NCBI GenBank assembly: GCA_019116805.1
Contig: DXAV01000082.1
Span: 1-64,000, forward strand
Source of the DNA: Candidatus Bacteroides merdavium
GTDB lineage: Bacteria > Bacteroidota > Bacteroidia > Bacteroidales > Bacteroidaceae
Direction of reading: 5' to 3'
Length of the DNA stretch: 64,000 nt
The position numbers were made by a program, and so were the translations under genes. This document shows, piece after piece, positions 44,651 to 52,935 of this stretch; position 1 is the stretch's first letter, and the number at the start of each line of letters is the position of its first letter. Under the pieces are notes generated by a model, which was not told the origin of the DNA, did not search any database, and worked only from the letters and a program-made list of their open reading frames with translations.

Positions 44651-47080
44651 ATGAATAAATACATTGGATGTTGGTTGGTGTTATTTTGCCTGATTTCAGT
44701 AGAATCTTTAGCCAAGATTCCTGTTACTAAAGACAAGAAAATCAGGCTGGTTGAGAATTGGCAATTCCTGAAGGGAGATGTGGGCAACGTTTGGGAACTG
44801 GTGCGCCCTGTACGGAAGGGGCAGCCCGAATGTCAGCCGATATGGACATCGGTCACTCTTCCGCATTGTTTCAATGCAGAAGATGGGGTTGACCCTGATG
44901 TGAACTATTATCAGGGGCCGGGTTGGTACAAGACGCTGCTCGATGTGAACAACCCTTATGCCGGCGGACGTGTGTTGCTGGAATTCGAAGGAGCTGGGCA
45001 GAAGACTGAAGTATATGTCTATATGGAGAAAGTAGCCTCTCATGTAGGAGGTTACGACAGCTGGAATGTGGATATAACAGAAGCCGTCAACCGTTTCTTG
45101 GCTACCAAGGATGCGGAGCGTTTTAAGGGAAAGATACCGTTGAGCATCCGTTGTGACAATTCGCGCGATGCGGAGATGATTCCTTCCGACTTGTCTGACT
45201 TCAATCTTTATGGAGGCCTTTACCGCTATGTCAATTTGGTATATACACCTTCCGTTTCGGTCAGCTCCTTGCAGATTACCCCTGAAGTGCCTACCTACAA
45301 ACGGGGAGTGTTGAGTATTGCAGGCCGTTTCTATAATCCAACGGATGTGAAAACGGCTTCTGTCTCTGTCGAAATCGAGAATCCTCAAGGCGAGGTCGTG
45401 GCTTCGCGTCAGATGGATTCAGTGGTGCCGTTGGGCGATTTCCGTGTGGAGGATATTGAGATTCAGAAACCCGTCTGGTGGCATGTGGACGCTCCGAAGC
45501 TGTATACCTGTCGGGTATCTGTTACGGCCGATGGACAGACATGGGTGTCAACGGAGCGTTTCGGCTTCCGCACGTATGAGTTTCAGGAGAAAGGCCCGTT
45601 CTTCTTGAACGGCGAGAGACTTTTGTTGAGGGGAACCCACCGCCACGAAGACCATGCCGGCGTGGGAGCAGCAATGACCGAAGAGCAGATGGTGGAGGAG
45701 ATGAAGATGATGAAGCAGATGGGTGTCAACTTTATCCGCCTGGGCCATTATCAGCAATCGGAAATCATTCTGAATCTTTGTGACGAACTGGGCATTCTGG
45801 TGTGGGAGGAAATTCCCTGGTGTCGAGGTGGTTTGGGAGGTGAAGCATATCAGGCACAGGCCAAACGGATGCTTACTCATATGATAGAGCAACACTACAA
45901 CCACCCTTCTGTCATCATCTGGGGACTGGGCAACGAGAATGATTGGCCCAATGATTTCCCTGAATTCGACAAGGCCAAGATTCGCGCTTTCATGAGCGAA
46001 TTGCATAGTTTGGCCCATTGTTTGGATGCCAGCCGCCTGACGGCTATCCGCCGTTGTGCTTTCTGTAGCGACATTGTGGATGTCTATTCACCTTCCATCT
46101 GGCGGGGATGGTATGGCGGTGTGTTCACCGATTACAAGGAAACCTCGCGGACGGAAATGGAGAAGGTGAAGCGTTTCCTGCATGTGGAGTGGGGTGGAGA
46201 CAGCCATGCCGGTCGTCACAACGAGGTAATCGATGGCGGTTGGGATACGGAAAGCTATCTGAAAGCCTGGACAAAGAAGAAGAACGAATGGAGTGAATCC
46301 TACATCGTACGCCTGATAGACTGGCATCTGAAGGAGCAGGAGACAATGCCGTGGCTGACGGGTACGGCCTATTGGCCTTTCAAGGACTTTTCCACACCTG
46401 TCCGTCCTGAGAACCCTGTCCCTTACGTCAATCAGAAGGGAGTGGTGGAGCGTGATTTCACGAAGAAGGAAGCCTACTACGTCTTCCAGTCTTATTGGGC
46501 AAAAGAGCCGATGATTCATATCTATGGACACACGTGGCCCATCCGTTGGGGAGAACCTGGCCAAGAGCAGGAAGTGCTGGTTTACTCCAATTGCGGAGAA
46601 GTGGAATTGTTCTTGAATGGAATGAGCCAGGGTATCAGAAAAAGAAATTCACAGGACTTCCCTGCCGCCGGTCTCCATTGGCATGTGAAATTTCAGAAAG
46701 GGAAGAACGTGCTGAAAGCCGTTTCGCGTGGCAAGGCTGTGGTGGAAGACGAAATTTCCTTTGAATATCAGACCGAAAAATGGGAGAAACCCACCCGTCT
46801 CGAGGTGACTTCCTCGATAGTAGCCGATGGAGTAGCAGAGGTTGAGGCTTATCTGGTGGACAAGAACGGCGTGAAATGTCTGGATGCAGACGACTTTGTT
46901 TACTTTGGTTTGACTGGCGACGGAGTACTGATTCAGAATCAGGGCACTTCCATCGGTTCGCGTAAGGTACAGGCTCAGAACGGTCGGGCACGAATCCGTG
47001 TACGTCTGAATGGGAGTGTTTCTTGTGTGTCGGTAAAGGCAGAGGGAGTACCTACGGCCTTTTTGCAGGTGAAGCCTTAA
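44651..47080 (+). CDS. GH2 family beta-glycosidase
   Basis: An 809-residue exported enzyme (signal peptide about 1-21). Domains in order: sugar-binding jelly roll (about 25-215), immunoglobulin-like domain, TIM barrel from about 305, and C-terminal Ig/DUF4982-type domains. The acid/base Glu429 is in WGLGNEN and the nucleophile Glu513 in FLHVEWGG. GH2 covers beta-galactosidase, beta-glucuronidase and beta-mannosidase; the barrel lacks an obvious motif deciding among these. It is cotranscribed with the lyase-deacetylase gene and ends at a strong terminator (47096-47151). It would act on oligosaccharides after lyase cleavage. Confidence 0.92.
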   Translation: MNKYIGCWLVLFCLISVESLAKIPVTKDKKIRLVENWQFLKGDVGNVWELVRPVRKGQPECQPIWTSVTLPHCFNAEDGVDPDVNYYQGPGWYKTLLDVNNPYAGGRVLLEFEGAGQKTEVYVYMEKVASHVGGYDSWNVDITEAVNRFLATKDAERFKGKIPLSIRCDNSRDAEMIPSDLSDFNLYGGLYRYVNLVYTPSVSVSSLQITPEVPTYKRGVLSIAGRFYNPTDVKTASVSVEIENPQGEVVASRQMDSVVPLGDFRVEDIEIQKPVWWHVDAPKLYTCRVSVTADGQTWVSTERFGFRTYEFQEKGPFFLNGERLLLRGTHRHEDHAGVGAAMTEEQMVEEMKMMKQMGVNFIRLGHYQQSEIILNLCDELGILVWEEIPWCRGGLGGEAYQAQAKRMLTHMIEQHYNHPSVIIWGLGNENDWPNDFPEFDKAKIRAFMSELHSLAHCLDASRLTAIRRCAFCSDIVDVYSPSIWRGWYGGVFTDYKETSRTEMEKVKRFLHVEWGGDSHAGRHNEVIDGGWDTESYLKAWTKKKNEWSESYIVRLIDWHLKEQETMPWLTGTAYWPFKDFSTPVRPENPVPYVNQKGVVERDFTKKEAYYVFQSYWAKEPMIHIYGHTWPIRWGEPGQEQEVLVYSNCGEVELFLNGMSQGIRKRNSQDFPAAGLHWHVKFQKGKNVLKAVSRGKAVVEDEISFEYQTEKWEKPTRLEVTSSIVADGVAEVEAYLVDKNGVKCLDADDFVYFGLTGDGVLIQNQGTSIGSRKVQAQNGRARIRVRLNGSVSCVSVKAEGVPTAFLQVKP

Positions 47081-47095
47081 ATCATTAAATCTGTG

Positions 47096-47151
47096 AGGTG
47101 GTATGTCGTCGGCATTCGGCTGGTGGCGTACCACCTTGTTTTTCTTTCTTG
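47096..47151 (+). terminator. Intrinsic terminator after the GH2 gene
   Basis: AGGTGGTA (47096-47103) pairs perfectly with TACCACCT (47129-47136), followed by the T-rich run TGTTTTTCTTTCTT. It ends the lyase-deacetylase/GH2 unit 16 bp after the stop codon. Confidence 0.8.
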
Positions 47152-47152
47152 G

Positions 47153-47248
47153 AAAGAAAGCATTGTTTTTATGGGAAGAAAACATTGCTTTATCGGGTGT
47201 AAAACATTGCTTTCTTTTATCTGAAGCATTGTATGGGCGAAACGAATG
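47153..47248. repeat. Periodic array D: four CATTG units at exactly 22 bp
   Basis: CATTG stands at 47161, 47183, 47205 and 47227, each preceded by AAG or AAA and usually followed by a T-rich GTTTT/GCTTT segment. AAAGAAAGCA (47153-47162) can pair with TGCTTTCTTT (47208-47217), and TTTCTTTC (47141-47148) with GAAAGAAA (47152-47159). It fills part of the 365-bp gap before susC; no protein is encoded. The remainder (47249-47405) shows nothing further I can name. Confidence 0.75.
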
Positions 47249-47409
47249 TCTTTCTCCGTTCGCTGAACGTGGTCAGGCTGATAGTGCAGCTTGGAACCGA
47301 TTTGCCTGATATAATTAAATAAGTCGTTGATTTATAATGTACTAATTGGAGTTGTATAATATCTAAAGGTTTTGGTATAATTCCTAAAGTGCGACTCTAT
47401 GAATGTGCT

Positions 47410-47417
47410 TATCTTTG
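47410..47417 (+). promoter_or_regulatory. -7 element upstream of susC (PUL B)
   Basis: TATCTTTG matches TAnnTTTG and lies 28 bp before the ATG at 47446. Since it falls downstream of the alternative in-frame start at 47389, it supports the later start. Confidence 0.55.
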
Positions 47418-47445
47418 TACATATAAACATTTTAATCTATTTATT

Positions 47446-50400
47446 ATGAAGTTAAAAACATCTATGAAAACACAGCGATTGTTATGTGTTATATGCTGTG
47501 TACTTTTGGCATTGAATGCATGGAGCCAGAACAGGACGACTGTGAAAGGCCGAGTGATTGACAAGGGATTGAATGAGCCGCTTATTGGTGTTTCTATCCA
47601 AGAGAAAGGTACCGCAAATGGAGTTATTACAGACATTGACGGTAATTTTGAGTTTAGTGCTCCTTCTGATGCAACAATTGTTTTCTCTTTTATAGGCTAT
47701 AAAACGATTGAAATGCCGGCTTCATCAGTTAAATCTACTATTTATATGGTAGAAGATACGCAAACTTTGCAAGAAGTTGTAGTTGTAGGTTATGGTGTTC
47801 AGAAAAAGGTGAATTTGTCGGGATCTGTTTCAGCGATTGAAGGAGAAGAATTGGCTTCAAAACCGGCAGCAGATGCCCTGTCTGCCTTGCAGGGTGAACT
47901 TCCAGGCGTTGCTGTGTTGAGAAGCAGCGGTGAGCCGGGAGCGGAAACTTCAGGTATGAGAATCCGTGGTTTTTCGTCAGTCAATGATGCTTCAGCTTTA
48001 GTCTTAATTGATGGTATTGAAGGCGATATGACCTTGCTTAATCCTAATGATATTGCTTCCGTTTCTGTGTTGAAGGATGCGGCATCCTGTGCTATTTATG
48101 GTGCACGTGCAGCTGCCGGTGTAGTATTGATTACTACTAAGAATGGTACGGAAGGTAAGGCTCGTGTGTCTTATAATGGATACTATGCTTTCAATACTCC
48201 TGGTAATATGCCTGAACGCCTACCTGCTTGGGAAGAACAGGAATTTATTAATTTGGGACGTATTGCGGCCTCAGGCTCTCCTGAATGGAGTGCGGAAAAA
48301 AGTTCTTGGGTCGGTAATCCGAATTTTAATTATCGTCCTTTGTCCAATGGTCGTTGGGACTTTTTTGGAGCTACCAACTGGCTCGAAGAGGGAACAAAGG
48401 ACGTGATGGGACAACAAAGCCATTCTGTATCGGTAAGTGGAGGAACAAGTAAAATGAATTATATGGTTTCTGCCAATTATTTTACGAAGTCTGGTATTCT
48501 TAAGTATGGTCCCAACAATAATGAACGGTATAACTTGCTGGCTAAGTTTAATGCTGATATTAACAAATATGTTTCTTTAGGAATCAATGTTCAGTATCAA
48601 GGTAGAGATCGTGAAACCACTTCTTATGGAGCGGGTAGCGTGCTCAATGCACTCTATTCTTCACGAGGCCGCCAGCCTATATATAATCCGGAAGAGGATA
48701 CCAATGATAGTCCCTATAATGGAGACTTACAGGTAAATGCTATTGATATTATGAAGAATGGTGGTGTACGTACCATTAAGTATGAGAATTTCATAGGGAA
48801 AGCCAATCTTACTATTAAAGATATTGTAAAAGGCTTGAGAATCAATTTGAGTGCATCCCGTAAGGCAGGTTATTATTCAGAAGCTTCGGAAAAGCGAACA
48901 TTAATATGGTATGATCGTTTGGGAAAAACAATTCGTCAAAGCGTGAATGATCCTAACTCTTTATACAAGAAAAAGAATTCTTCTTATCAGGATCTGTTGG
49001 AAGCTACAGTGAATTATGATTTTAATATATTGGATAAGAACCAGTTTAATATTCTGTTGGGCAGTAGTTATGAGAGGTATCGTTTGGATGAAATGGATGC
49101 GACTGCCAAGAATATGAATTCCAATGATTTCTTCTCATTTAATTATTATGATACATCTGATGCCAACAATACTGAATTAGGGGATAATATTGACCCATGG
49201 GCAATGATGTCTTATTTTGGAAGAATCAATTATAGTTTTGCAGATAAGTATTTGTTGGAACTCAACCTTCGTTATGATGGTAGTTCTCGTTTGGATCCAT
49301 CCAAACGTTGGCGTGCTTTCCCTTCTGTTTCTGCAGCATGGCGTGTCAATCAAGAAAACTGGTTCAAAGTTGATTGGATTTCTAATTTGAAGCTTCGTGC
49401 GTCTTGGGGACAATTGGGTAATGGTGCAGTTTTGGGATTGTATGATTATTTGCCTTTGATTAGTAGAGGTGATAGTTATATGGGTGAAGGAACATATTAT
49501 CAAAAGGCATTGGCTTCAAAAGATAAGACTTGGGAAGTTATAACCACAACTAATATTGGTATTGATTTGGGCTTTTTGAATAATCGTCTGACAACCACTT
49601 TTGAATACTATTGGAAGTATAATGATGATATGTTGGCTGCACTTCAATTACCTCATACAATTGGTATTGATGTCCCCAATGTGAATGTTGGTCGTTTGAA
49701 AACGTGGGGATGGGATTTTGATATTACTTGGAAAGATAAAATCAAAGACTTTACTTATCAAGTGGGCTTCAATTTATCAGATAGTGATAATAGATTGCTT
49801 GAATACGATGGAGCTAGCAGTATAAAGGCCGGATCTGTAACTCTTTTGGAAGGATATGCTTTGAATACAATTTGGGGATATCAGACAGATGGCTATTGGT
49901 CTAGTCGGGAAGAGTATTTGCAGTACAAGAAAGACCATCCAGGTTACCAGTCGTTTAATGATGGTAAAGTGGCTGGTGGTGATGTGAAATATGTGGCACA
50001 GGGAACTCCAGATCATACAATTAGTGCCGGTAGTGGTACTCCGGAAGATCCGGGTGATTTGATTTATTTAGGTAATTCTAACGGACGCTATCTTTATGGT
50101 ATTAATCTTGGCGCACAATGGAAAGGATTTGACTTGTCGGTGATGTTCCAAGGAGTAGCCAAGCGTAAGATGTTAATTGATGCAGCAGCTCTAGCTCCAT
50201 TTTATCAAGATTATCAGATGCCTTGGACCATCCATCGTGATTATTGGACGGAAGACAATCAGGATGCTTTTTGGCCCCGTCTATATCAATATAAAGGAAA
50301 TGACTTCAATTTTGAAGCCTCAGATAAATGGGTACAGAATGCAGCATATATTCGTTTGAAGAATGTGACATTGGGCTATACAGTTCCTATTTCCAAAAAA

Positions 50401-50556
50401 TATATTGAACGTTTAAGAGTATATGTGACAGGCGAAGATATTTGGGAACATTCTCAGTTGTTGGAGGTATTTGACCCAGAGGCTGGTAATAATGTTGGCC
50501 GCTCTTATTATCCTTTCTTCCGTACCTGGACTATTGGTTTAAATCTGACATTTTAA
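47446..50556 (+). CDS. SusC/RagA TonB-linked outer membrane transporter (PUL B)
   Basis: A 1036-residue transporter without an STN domain. The start at 47446 follows the promoter; MKTQRLLCVICCVLLALNAWSQ is the signal peptide. A carboxypeptidase-D-like domain (TTVKGRVIDKGLNEPLIGVSI), TonB-box-like EVVVVGYGVQKK, plug motif VSVLKDAASCAIYGARAAAG and a barrel ending in GLNLTF follow. It imports oligosaccharides across the outer membrane with its SusD partner. Lacking STN, it fits control by the HTCS rather than by a sigma/anti-sigma pair. First gene of a six-gene transcript running to the second PL8 gene. Confidence 0.95.
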   Translation: MKLKTSMKTQRLLCVICCVLLALNAWSQNRTTVKGRVIDKGLNEPLIGVSIQEKGTANGVITDIDGNFEFSAPSDATIVFSFIGYKTIEMPASSVKSTIYMVEDTQTLQEVVVVGYGVQKKVNLSGSVSAIEGEELASKPAADALSALQGELPGVAVLRSSGEPGAETSGMRIRGFSSVNDASALVLIDGIEGDMTLLNPNDIASVSVLKDAASCAIYGARAAAGVVLITTKNGTEGKARVSYNGYYAFNTPGNMPERLPAWEEQEFINLGRIAASGSPEWSAEKSSWVGNPNFNYRPLSNGRWDFFGATNWLEEGTKDVMGQQSHSVSVSGGTSKMNYMVSANYFTKSGILKYGPNNNERYNLLAKFNADINKYVSLGINVQYQGRDRETTSYGAGSVLNALYSSRGRQPIYNPEEDTNDSPYNGDLQVNAIDIMKNGGVRTIKYENFIGKANLTIKDIVKGLRINLSASRKAGYYSEASEKRTLIWYDRLGKTIRQSVNDPNSLYKKKNSSYQDLLEATVNYDFNILDKNQFNILLGSSYERYRLDEMDATAKNMNSNDFFSFNYYDTSDANNTELGDNIDPWAMMSYFGRINYSFADKYLLELNLRYDGSSRLDPSKRWRAFPSVSAAWRVNQENWFKVDWISNLKLRASWGQLGNGAVLGLYDYLPLISRGDSYMGEGTYYQKALASKDKTWEVITTTNIGIDLGFLNNRLTTTFEYYWKYNDDMLAALQLPHTIGIDVPNVNVGRLKTWGWDFDITWKDKIKDFTYQVGFNLSDSDNRLLEYDGASSIKAGSVTLLEGYALNTIWGYQTDGYWSSREEYLQYKKDHPGYQSFNDGKVAGGDVKYVAQGTPDHTISAGSGTPEDPGDLIYLGNSNGRYLYGINLGAQWKGFDLSVMFQGVAKRKMLIDAAALAPFYQDYQMPWTIHRDYWTEDNQDAFWPRLYQYKGNDFNFEASDKWVQNAAYIRLKNVTLGYTVPISKKYIERLRVYVTGEDIWEHSQLLEVFDPEAGNNVGRSYYPFFRTWTIGLNLTF

Positions 50557-50568
50557 GTAGTAGAAATT

Positions 50569-52230
50569 ATGAAAAAATATTTTTATATTATTTGGGCAGC
50601 TTTGTGTGTTACAAGCTGTAGCCTTGATATCGAGCCGGAAACAGAGTTGACTGATCTTCAGTTCTGGAAATCAGAAACGGATTTACGTGGTGCATGTAAT
50701 TATTTATATCGAGATTTGCCAGGATTTTCTCACGACATGCGATCTGAAGAACTTGTAGGACCTAATCAGAATAGTATTTCTAGTGGCAATCGGACGGTCC
50801 CGAATACTTCTAGTGATTGGACAGATCCTTATGATAAAATAGGTCGATGCAATAATATTGTAATGAAAGGAAGTGAAGCTCCGTTGGCAGAGGCACAAAA
50901 AAATCGTTGGATTGCTGAAGCGCGCTTTTTCCGTGCGTATCATTATTTTGATTTGGTAAAAAAGTATGGCGATGTTCCTTTGATACTTAAAGTGTTTGAT
51001 TCAACTGATGATCCGGAGATAAAGAAAGCGCGTGATTCTCGTGAGACCGTTTTGCAGCAATGTTATGCTGATTTACAATTTGCGGCGCAATGGCTTCCTG
51101 ATATAGATAAATTGACGGATGAGGCCAACTGGGGACGTGTCTCTCGTTCTGCGGCTTTGGGTATGATTATGCGAATTGGTTTGTATGAGGGGACATACAT
51201 TAAATACCATAATTTATCTGAAGGAGACTTGCGAAGCCATCTTTTAAAAGCGATTAATGCGGCAGATACAATTATTAACATTGAAAAGAAGCATGAACTC
51301 TATCCTGATTTTCAGACGTTATTCTATTTTGAGGGTGAGGGTCGCCAAAATAAGGAAAATGTATTTGTAAAAGTATATGGACCCGATAAAACAGGAATTG
51401 TGCATAATAACTCTCGCGGCCTTGAAAATGCGGCTGCTGTTAGTCGGCAGATGCTGGATAACTTTTTGTATGCGGACGGACTTCCAAGAGAGATTTCACC
51501 TTTGCGTGTCGTTCCTGAAGTAAGTTATAGTGATATAATTGAGAATCGTGACCCACGTCTGAAGATGACGATTTACTCTATTAAGGAGCAAGCTTATAAG
51601 GGACCTTATACGCCTTTTAAAAATGATGATCAGACACATGGTTATGGTTATCCTATTAAAAAAGGCTTTATGGCCGATCAATGGGCAACAAGTAGTAAAG
51701 AAACCGTTGACAAGATGATTATCAGATATGCAGAGGTCTTATTATCTTATGCTGAGGCGTTGTATGAATATAATGGTGGAATAACGGATGAAGAACTGGA
51801 CGAAACGGTTAATCTTGTTCGTGCCCGTGTTGGTTTTGATGTAAAACTGACAAATGCTTTTGTTCAAGAACATCAGTTGGATATGTTGCAGGAGATTCGT
51901 AGGGAACGTATGGTTGAGTTCATAGATGAAAATCTTCATTATGATGATATCATTCGCTGGAAGACGGCAGAGGTTGTATTGCCTAAAGCGATGGTCGGAT
52001 TGTTGTATAACGAAAATGAGACTACTAAAGAACGTGGTGAGTTGGGTAATCGTTTTACAGATGAAAACGGATATTATAATGGAGTAAAGGTTTACGATCA
52101 GGCCAACCTTTATGTTATTGAAGAAGCCAGTTCTCGTAGTTTTGATCCGGATCGCGATTATTTGTATCCTATACCGACTTACGAGATATCTACTTCGAAT
52201 GGGAATGTTAAACAGAATCCTAAATGGTAA
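50569..52230 (+). CDS. SusD/RagB family glycan-binding lipoprotein (PUL B)
   Basis: A 553-residue surface lipoprotein with lipobox VTSC (Cys17) followed by SLDIEPE. Typical SusD blocks are ARFFRAYHYFDLVKKYGDVPLI, YAEVLLSYAEALYEY and the closing YPIPTYEISTSNGNVKQNPKW. It starts 12 bp after susC and forms the lid of the transporter. Sequence identity to the PUL A SusD is low by eye, so the two bind different glycans. Confidence 0.95.
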   Translation: MKKYFYIIWAALCVTSCSLDIEPETELTDLQFWKSETDLRGACNYLYRDLPGFSHDMRSEELVGPNQNSISSGNRTVPNTSSDWTDPYDKIGRCNNIVMKGSEAPLAEAQKNRWIAEARFFRAYHYFDLVKKYGDVPLILKVFDSTDDPEIKKARDSRETVLQQCYADLQFAAQWLPDIDKLTDEANWGRVSRSAALGMIMRIGLYEGTYIKYHNLSEGDLRSHLLKAINAADTIINIEKKHELYPDFQTLFYFEGEGRQNKENVFVKVYGPDKTGIVHNNSRGLENAAAVSRQMLDNFLYADGLPREISPLRVVPEVSYSDIIENRDPRLKMTIYSIKEQAYKGPYTPFKNDDQTHGYGYPIKKGFMADQWATSSKETVDKMIIRYAEVLLSYAEALYEYNGGITDEELDETVNLVRARVGFDVKLTNAFVQEHQLDMLQEIRRERMVEFIDENLHYDDIIRWKTAEVVLPKAMVGLLYNENETTKERGELGNRFTDENGYYNGVKVYDQANLYVIEEASSRSFDPDRDYLYPIPTYEISTSNGNVKQNPKW

Positions 52231-52250
52231 AAGACATAAATTATATAGTT

Positions 52251-52826
52251 ATGAGAAAGTTTGTTTTTATTTTAATGGCAGTTACTCTGTGTGGGATGTT
52301 TACAAATTGTGGTGATGATGAATGGGGTAACAACAACCCTGCAATGGAACATATATATTATTATGGATTAGACAATGAAGCTTATCCGGGTGGTAATGAA
52401 AAAGTATATAATGTAGCTCAGGGGCAAACTGTTGCTATTCCATCTAGATTCTGGAGTGCTTTTATTCGCTCGTATAGTCCCGAAGTATATTATTATACCT
52501 ATTCCAAAAACGAGGATGGTGAGATATTATCTTCTCCGGAGTTGGTTCGCGGAGTAGATTACCAGGTTGTGAATCAGGATGGTGAAGTCTTGATTCCCGA
52601 TGAAAATGGAGCTTATTCAATGGTTTGGCCGAATGCCAAGCAAGGGATACAGAACATTTACATTAAAGCATTAAATGGAAATAAGGGAATGATACGCGTA
52701 TTGACTTTTGATCCGAAAAAGACAATGAACAGTAGTGATGTAAGTAGTACTACAATAGTTCTGACTAATGAGTATGAGGTCCGTGCTTTTACTGAAAATT
52801 ATTATGTTACGGTTCATATTCAATAG
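52251..52826 (+). CDS. Small surface lipoprotein, probable glycan-binding protein of PUL B
   Basis: A 191-residue lipoprotein with lipobox FTNC (Cys20) followed by GDDEWGNN. An upstream in-frame start at 52224 would overlap susD by 7 bp; ATG 52251 gives the proper signal peptide. The body is beta-rich with many Tyr/Trp residues (YYYGLDN, FWSAFIRSYSPEVYYYTY) and looks like an Ig/DUF1735-type domain seen in SusE-position proteins. Position directly after susD suggests surface glycan binding. No catalytic motif is seen. A strong hairpin at 52842-52885 separates it from the lyase genes. Confidence 0.75.
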   Translation: MRKFVFILMAVTLCGMFTNCGDDEWGNNNPAMEHIYYYGLDNEAYPGGNEKVYNVAQGQTVAIPSRFWSAFIRSYSPEVYYYTYSKNEDGEILSSPELVRGVDYQVVNQDGEVLIPDENGAYSMVWPNAKQGIQNIYIKALNGNKGMIRVLTFDPKKTMNSSDVSSTTIVLTNEYEVRAFTENYYVTVHIQ

Positions 52827-52841
52827 TTAATCTGATGGGAG

Positions 52842-52885
52842 AAAAGGCATGCCTTAGATTACTATAGTCTTTGGTGTGCCTTTTT
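52842..52885 (+). terminator. Attenuator-like hairpin between binding-protein and lyase genes
   Basis: AAAAGGCATGCC (52842-52853) pairs with GGTGTGCCTTTT (52873-52884) through 12 pairs including two wobbles, with a 19-nt loop and a run of five T (52881-52885). No promoter is evident before the next gene, so it probably causes partial termination and lowers enzyme expression relative to SusC/SusD. Confidence 0.7.
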
Positions 52886-52935
52886 GTTCCGGAGATATAG
52901 AAGAATTGAGGATATATTTAATATGGTTAGAAGAT

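Noticed and set aside
52876-52935. GTG at 52876 as start of the first PL8-like gene
   Set aside because: It lies in the right arm of a terminator-type hairpin and gives a poor signal peptide; ATG 52936 gives a basic, then hydrophobic, N-terminus.
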